NCBI GenBank assembly: GCA_003640385.1 | Contig: RCAB01000893.1 | Span: 1 to 13,791, forward strand | Direction of reading: 5' to 3' | Source of the DNA: Setaria digitata | Taxonomy: Eukaryota > Nematoda > Chromadorea > Rhabditida > Setariidae | Length of the DNA: 13,791 bases | Shown: positions 9,733-13,791 of the stretch, in pieces | Layout of the letters: every line of letters begins with the position of its first letter | Position numbering within the stretch: position 1 is the stretch's first letter | Position numbers and translations under genes: made by a program | Notes under the pieces: generated by a model | Told to the model about the DNA's origin: nothing | Seen by the model: the letters and a program-made list of their open reading frames with translations, nothing else | Databases searched by the model: none

Positions 9733-10017
9733 AATATTAGCATTAAGAAATTTTAGATTTTTTCTATATTGCGTTGAAAATGTGAAATTTATATGTATAA
9801 AAGGGTGCTATTTTTCATTTTTAGATTTCACACAAGTTTCATTTTAAAGTTAGCAGCATAATTAAAACGCAGTTCAAATAATTTTTAAATATTGATATTA
9901 AGAAATTAAAAATTTTTTTTCCCACATAGCATTGAAATCAACGATTTTGTATTTGTGAACAGGTGTTACTTTTCACTTTTTAAATTTCAAACAAATTTCA
10001 TTTCAAAGCTAGCACAC
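9733..10017. repeat. Imperfect direct duplication of a ~130-bp block
   Basis: Copies at about 9733-9858 and 9888-10017 align along their length. Both begin AATATTRRYATTAAGAAATT, pass through a CATTGAAA/CGTTGAAA-like stretch and a GGTGYTA motif before TTTTCA, and end with CAAATTTCATTTCAAAGCTAG or its near match. The repeat period is about 155 bp. No gene is visible in it. Confidence 0.7.
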
Positions 10018-10250
10018 CAGTACAGTACTAATTATAGTAAATAATTCTATATTAATTTCTATCTTTCGAACTTTGTTTGCGTCTTCAGCTTTCGGGTGTA
10101 GTTTTTGGATTTAAACAAATAATATGATAATATAAAGTAAAATGTAGAGTCTAGAGTCTTCATAATTTAACTTTTCAGCTTTTTCCAGTTTTGGAAATTC
10201 GTTCGTCTTTCAGACTATTTCTTACTTTTCTCATTCTTTACCTGAAATTT

Positions 10251-10300
10251 CATCAGAGTCTGCTTTTCATTAGAGTCTGCTTTTTATCAGAGTATTTTTT
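10251..10300. repeat. Short tandem repeat, about 17-bp unit, three copies
   Basis: The unit CATCAGAGTCTGCTTTT at 10251 is followed by CATTAGAGTCTGCTTTTT and then a degraded ATCAGAGTATTTTTT. It lies just upstream of a long poly(A) tract. Confidence 0.75.
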
Positions 10301-10318
10301 GTTTGATAGTTTTTCCTT

Positions 10319-10339
10319 AAAAAAAAAAAAAAAAAAAAA
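10319..10339. repeat. Run of 21 A flanked by a short inverted repeat
   Basis: The run is bracketed by TTTTTCCTT on the left and AAGGAAAA on the right, so the flanks could pair. Similar 17-A runs occur at 1374-1390 and 5529-5545. Confidence 0.7.
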
Positions 10340-10536
10340 GGAAAAGCGGCAGAGAATAAGCGAAAGATGATGAATAGTCTTTAATGCTCTTATCATTTCA
10401 TATTTATGTTGTCACAAATTGTGATACTGATACGAAGAAAACTTTGCAGTTTTCTAGTTGGTTTCGAGCTTCTTTCATTTTTTTTTTTTAAACTTTAAAT
10501 CACTAACTCTATTTTTTCTTCCTGTTTCCTTTGCAG

Positions 10537-10580
10537 TGGTGATCAATAATAATAAGAATTGAGCAATTAAAAAAAATAAA
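10537..10580 (+). other. Orphan plus-strand terminal exon candidate
   Basis: A textbook 3' splice site (CTAAC-like branch site near 10503, then a long T/C tract ending CCTTTGCAG) ends at 10536. In phase 1 the next codons read VINNNKN and stop at 10560-10562. An AATAAA follows at 10575-10580. This could be a tiny last exon or a 3' UTR exon of a plus-strand transcript overlapping the region between the two main genes. I could not identify upstream exons. Confidence 0.3.
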
Positions 10581-10739
10581 CTCTACATATGACCTTTCTC
10601 TTTCAAAGTATACATTGATATGTGTATTTTGCTTAATTTCATTGCTATGTATTTAATTGCTTTTAACATTCTAAATTAGGAAAAATATTGTAGCAACCAA
10701 TTTAAAATGCATTTCTGGTTGCGAATTAAAAAAAAAATT

Positions 10740-10745
10740 TTTATT
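10740..10745 (-). terminator. Candidate poly(A) signal AATAAA of the ShKT gene
   Basis: AATAAA on the minus strand, about 140 nt downstream of the stop codon at 10887. It is the first exact hexamer I find after the stop; a closer variant signal is possible in this AT-rich tail. Confidence 0.4.
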
Positions 10746-10886
10746 TATAATTTTACGATGCATTAAATGATCATCACTTAGATAGCAAAAATTTTCGAAG
10801 GGAAAACAACTGCACAATAATTCTTGAAAAAAATTTTCTTTTTTTTCTTAACCCACCTAAAGAAGCAAAGAAGCTAATTTTGACTA

Positions 10887-12452
10887 TTACACACATAGTC
10901 GACAAGTTTTCAGGCAATCCTTGATGAACGGCTTATAGAATGGATTTGTACAGAATCCATTTGCCGCCCATGCAGCACACCTGAAAATACATTGCAAAAT
11001 AAAAAAATTAATTTTCTAATAAGATGACTAAAGTGAGAGAAAAGTATTAAAAGATTGAAAAAAAAAAGCAATAATATATTATAGTTCAAAATAGGCAAAA
11101 GCTGAAATAGACCATAACATGCAGTTCGGTAATTCTGTTCTTTATTTAAAAAATGCTATTTTTTTATGAATAATTAGCAATTATTTTAATTGAAACTGAC
11201 AGCACCTCGGGTCGGTATCAGCACAAACTTCTACATCTGGCTGTTTGGTTGATGATTCTGATTGGCAAAAGCCACATGTTTCATTACATGTTGACTGCAT
11301 TAGTGGTTTCAGTATCGGATCGTTACAACGATTCTTTGCCGAGGCACAATGTTCGGTAGTATCAAAGCAAAGATCTGCATTAACGAAGTGAATAGTTTTT
11401 AATTTTTTTTCAAATTTTGGGAAAAAAATTGAGCAAATTTTGAGAATATTGCTTGGATGATTCATCAGCACGATATTTTATTATTAATTATCGCATTCTT
11501 AAAGAAGCAGCAAAATTATTGAATGAAATCTTCATTTTATCACGAGTGAATTTGGTAATTGATGAATGTATTTTTTGAGTAAAAATAGTAAATAACAACA
11601 AACTTGGTGATTGACAAACTTTGCACGTTTTCGGACATACTTTTCTTGATTCTTCATTATCACAATTGGATTTCAAGATGCTACAAATTATGACATTAGT
11701 ATCGGCACATTCTCGGCCACATAATCCACAAGTTTTAGGACATTCTGCACTGATCAATGATAAGAGTGCACTGTTTGCTGTTTTACATAAACCATTTGCT
11801 TTGATACTGGCGCAGTTTAAACGTACTGAAAAATTTTCTTTTATTTTTACCTTTAGAACAGTGTTTATATTAATTAATCAGTTATGAAAAAAGTTATGTT
11901 CATTTTACAGATTAAAAATTTACGGATTTTAAATATTTTTCTACAATATATTGAAAAGAAAAAGAAAATTAAAGCCAATTAAAAATAATCTAAATCTTGT
12001 CAATATCAAAGTAGTAGTATAAATGAAACAACATGAAATGCTATTGTATTATTAATGACAATGATCAAAATCATCACTATTAAATCAACAAACTTTTTAA
12101 TGAAATTTTGAACATTACCTATGCGATCTTCGCACTGAAAACGTGGTAGTTTGCAGCATGTATCACAGGATTTTGCACAATGTGTACCTTTCGCTGATAA
12201 TTTTTGCTTATTTCCACCGATATAGCATTCATTATCTCTAAAATTGCATTTGTTAAATGGATAAATTCTTCCAAATTTTCCATTAAAGAAAAGTTTTTTT
12301 TCTTTTGAATAAAATTTTACCACTAACTTGTTTTCAATACCATCACAAAATGGTGTGCCGTATTCATCTTCGCAATCACATTTTTCTGCTTGTGAATTTA
12401 TTAATTGAACCAGCAAAAGATTGATGATTAAGTGCAACAGTGTTGATAACAT
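10887..12452 (-). CDS. Secreted protein with five tandem ShKT (SXC) domains
   Basis: Preferred exons, in transcript order: 12452-12328, 12237-12119, 11825-11604, 11374-11206 and 10980-10887 (stop TAA 10889-10887). These join in frame to 729 nt, 242 residues. The start ATG at 12452 begins a clear signal peptide (hydrophobic residues 5-18, cleavage near 20-22), so the product is secreted. The mature part is five six-cysteine units, each ending in the ShKT pattern C-x3-C-x2-C; the last runs CADTDP at the end of one exon into CAAWAANGFC in the next. Spacing of the fifth unit is C6C8C11C3C2C. One extra Cys lies before domain 1 (CDC) and one after it (CC), giving 32 in all. No catalytic domain is attached. 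ShKT domains occur in many nematode secreted proteins and are named after a sea anemone potassium-channel blocker; channel blocking here is not shown. If the first intron is retained, the protein is 272 residues. Donors are GTTAGT, GTAATG, GTTTGT and GTGCTG. Confidence 0.88.
12238..12327 (-). other. In-frame, stop-free 90-nt intron in the ShKT gene
   Basis: The first open stretch reads without a stop through a 30-residue segment rich in Lys, Phe and Asn that breaks ShKT domain 1 between its second and third cysteines. The segment starts with GTTAGT and ends in AATTTTAG, is much more AT-rich than the flanks, and is exactly 90 nt, so removing it keeps the frame (phase 2 on both sides, giving a Lys codon AA|A). 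Removal changes the spacing of domain 1 from 32 residues plus an extra cysteine to C8C9C15C3C2C and makes the total cysteine number even. I infer that it is an intron; retention would give a longer isoform with a disrupted first domain. Confidence 0.65.
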
Positions 12453-12461
12453 TATTTTCGG

Positions 12462-12463
12462 CT
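12462..12463 (-). promoter_or_regulatory. Probable spliced-leader trans-splice acceptor of the ShKT gene
   Basis: On the minus strand the sequence GTGCTATTTTAG ends 9 bases before the ATG at 12452, leaving a leader of CCGAAAATA. A lone 3' splice site so close to the start codon, with no coding exon visible upstream, is the usual arrangement for nematode SL trans-splicing. An ordinary intron in the 5' UTR is the alternative. Confidence 0.55.
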
Positions 12464-12469
12464 AAAATA

Positions 12470-12974
12470 GCACTTTCAATAAATAGAAAGATTTTGCACA
12501 CTTACAAAAGATGAACAAATTTTTATGAAAATGAATTAATAATACTTGACAATATCACGGAAATTAATGTATCTCGCTAATTTTATTCTAAAATATCCAG
12601 TTACCGTGGTCAGATATATGCGAAAGTCAAAAGTTAATATCAACAGATTTGCGCAAAGATAAATGCAAGAAGAAAGAAAATTTCGTAAAAAATTTTAATT
12701 AAATCATTCAAAAATAGAAGAATTTCACCATCTTTATGCTTCTATAAAAAATACAATTATAATCGGTGGCCAGCAGAATGAATAGTGTAAAAACTGAAAA
12801 ATACAAAATTAAATCATTTTCATGTCATTTATTAATAAAACTCTTACAATAACTTCCAATACAAACACTCTACAACGACAACAATAGCAGTCATTCTATG
12901 AGCTAATTTTTCAATTCAGAGAAAAATTCAGCAATAAATAGAGAATTGCGTTGAATGTAATTTTATATGAAATC
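12470..12974. other. Upstream flank of the ShKT gene, no gene supported
   Basis: AT-rich sequence between the ShKT trans-splice site and the terminal exon at 12975. A palindromic TTTATTAATAAA near 12828-12839 supplies an AATAAA on both strands. Confidence 0.45.
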
Positions 12975-13126
12975 TCAACAATACTTCATAAGGCTAATGG
13001 AAAATAATGCATAAAGTAAACAGTTTTTAAAAAAGAGAATAAATAAAATTTGAATGTTATTGTTAGCAGCAGCCCAATAGTTTACAACCGAAAAAGGATT
13101 GTATCGGCTAATATTATCAAAAACAT
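12975..13126 (-). CDS. Probable 3'-terminal exon of an unrecognised gene (partial)
   Basis: A good minus-strand acceptor (GAATGTTTCCACAG) precedes an open frame of 49 codons ending at TGA 12975. The first half reads VFDNISRYNPFSVVNYWAAA and then NNN, with a very strong purine-N-pyrimidine codon pattern, unlike the surrounding AT-rich sequence. The second half is hydrophobic (LFILFF, LLYALFSISL) and could be a C-terminal membrane segment. The exon takes two bases from the preceding one (phase 1). I could not place the upstream exons in 13127-13705. A minus-strand AATAAA lies at 12828-12833. In another frame the exon would begin ATG right after the acceptor (MFLIILADTILF), a less likely signal-peptide start. 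Confidence 0.4.
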
Positions 13127-13705
13127 CTGTGGAAACATTCAAATGATGTGCTATTAGTTTTAAAAACAATGTACATATGTTATGGTGCACAGGTATAACT
13201 ACTTTTTCTATTTTGATTTAATTTTTTTTTAGTCCTGAAATTATTCCAATAAATGATATTTTTTTACAAGGTATAAGGAATTAAAAAAAATCAAAATTAA
13301 CAATTTAATTAGTTTCAATCACTGTGTATGTAAATGTTCATTTCATGCCTTTTTCTCTTTTTTGGAAATAAAATTAATCATTAGATATTGCACTAATATT
13401 ATTTGATTTAAAAATATCTTTTCAAAAATTTTTTATTCACGAAGTATTATGCGCAATTTGTTATGCTAATATTGAAGGAATAATGAGGAATCATTCTTTT
13501 TTTTTTAGGATTATATCTTTTACCATTTCAAATCCATTTTCATTTAGGAGTGAAGTGAAGCGTGAAATCAACTTTACTTACAATTTAGTTTTTGTCAAAA
13601 GATAATAAGCCAAAAGATAATAAAAGATAATGAAGAAAGTTCTTGTTGTGTGCCTTTAGCATTAAATTAAATTTTAATCAAATTAAATAGTTCAATAATT
13701 GCTAA
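13127..13705. other. AT-rich stretch, no gene supported
   Basis: Upstream exons for the terminal exon at 12975-13126 should lie here or beyond, but no segment has both splice sites and a coding-like frame. A tandem-like cluster of AAAAGATAATAA motifs is present near 13598-13630. Confidence 0.4.
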
Positions 13706-13791
13706 TTAGCAACTCCGCTTTTCCTCATGATTTGCTTGATTTGAGTTATTCAATTGTAAGATTTTACAAGCAGCTTCATTATAATTCAGTA
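13706..13791 (-). CDS. Possible 3' end of a gene entering from the right edge (partial)
   Basis: From the right edge a minus-strand frame is open for 27 codons to TAA at 13708-13706, reading LNYNEAACKILQLNNSNQAN and ending EEKRSC. The composition is hydrophilic and balanced, and the codon pattern is better than in the neighbouring sequence. No splice acceptor can be seen because the exon runs out of the window. The family is not recognised. At this length a chance open frame is possible. Confidence 0.33.
   Translation of the reverse strand, partial: LNYNEAACKILQLNNSNQANHEEKRSC

Noticed and set aside
10179..10361. Plus-strand frame open for about 60 codons from a TTTTCAG
   Set aside because: It runs through the 17-bp tandem repeat and the 21-A run, and its peptide is Phe/Leu-rich with a polylysine stretch, so it reflects low-complexity DNA.
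11621..11887. 88-codon plus-strand open frame
   Set aside because: It is the antisense shadow of an ShKT exon (11825-11604).

Overview
The window looks like nuclear DNA of a parasitic nematode, most likely a filarial or other clade III species. It is very A+T-rich (roughly three quarters by eye), full of long poly(A)/poly(T) runs, and its genes are split into short exons by AT-rich introns. Several genes start a few bases after an isolated 3' splice site, the arrangement expected for spliced-leader trans-splicing. The best-supported protein is a secreted protein with five cysteine-rich ShKT (SXC) domains, a family greatly expanded in nematodes. No bacterial operon, CRISPR array, rRNA or tRNA is visible. 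The organism assignment is inference.

Layout. 1-546: a possible 3' end of a plus-strand gene (exon candidate 424-546), with a competing minus-strand reading. 547-2522: AT-rich, with two weak exon candidates (1390-1518 plus, 1831-1923 minus). 2523-3008: a coding-like plus-strand island whose frame changes twice, then an exon with good splice sites at 2963-3008. 3119-5600: mostly non-coding, holding a diverged repeat pair and two more exon candidates. 5631-9138: a minus-strand gene that I reconstruct as nine or ten exons, encoding an unrecognised type I membrane protein (signal peptide, cysteine- and glycosylation-site-bearing ectodomain, one membrane segment, short basic tail). 9139-10886: intergenic, with a duplicated block of about 130 bp, a 17-bp tandem repeat, a 21-A run and an isolated plus-strand 3' splice site. 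10887-12452: the five-domain ShKT gene, minus strand. 12975-13126 and 13706-13791: minus-strand 3' exons of genes whose remaining exons I cannot place or lie outside the window.

The two main genes are both on the minus strand and about 1.7 kb apart, too far for a typical nematode operon, so they are probably separate transcription units. Both products would enter the secretory pathway; nothing in the sequence shows that they act together. All exon joins were made by hand from splice-site appearance, phase continuity and codon pattern. The ShKT gene is secure. The membrane-protein gene is well supported by phase but has one uncertain exon. The remaining islands are candidates.
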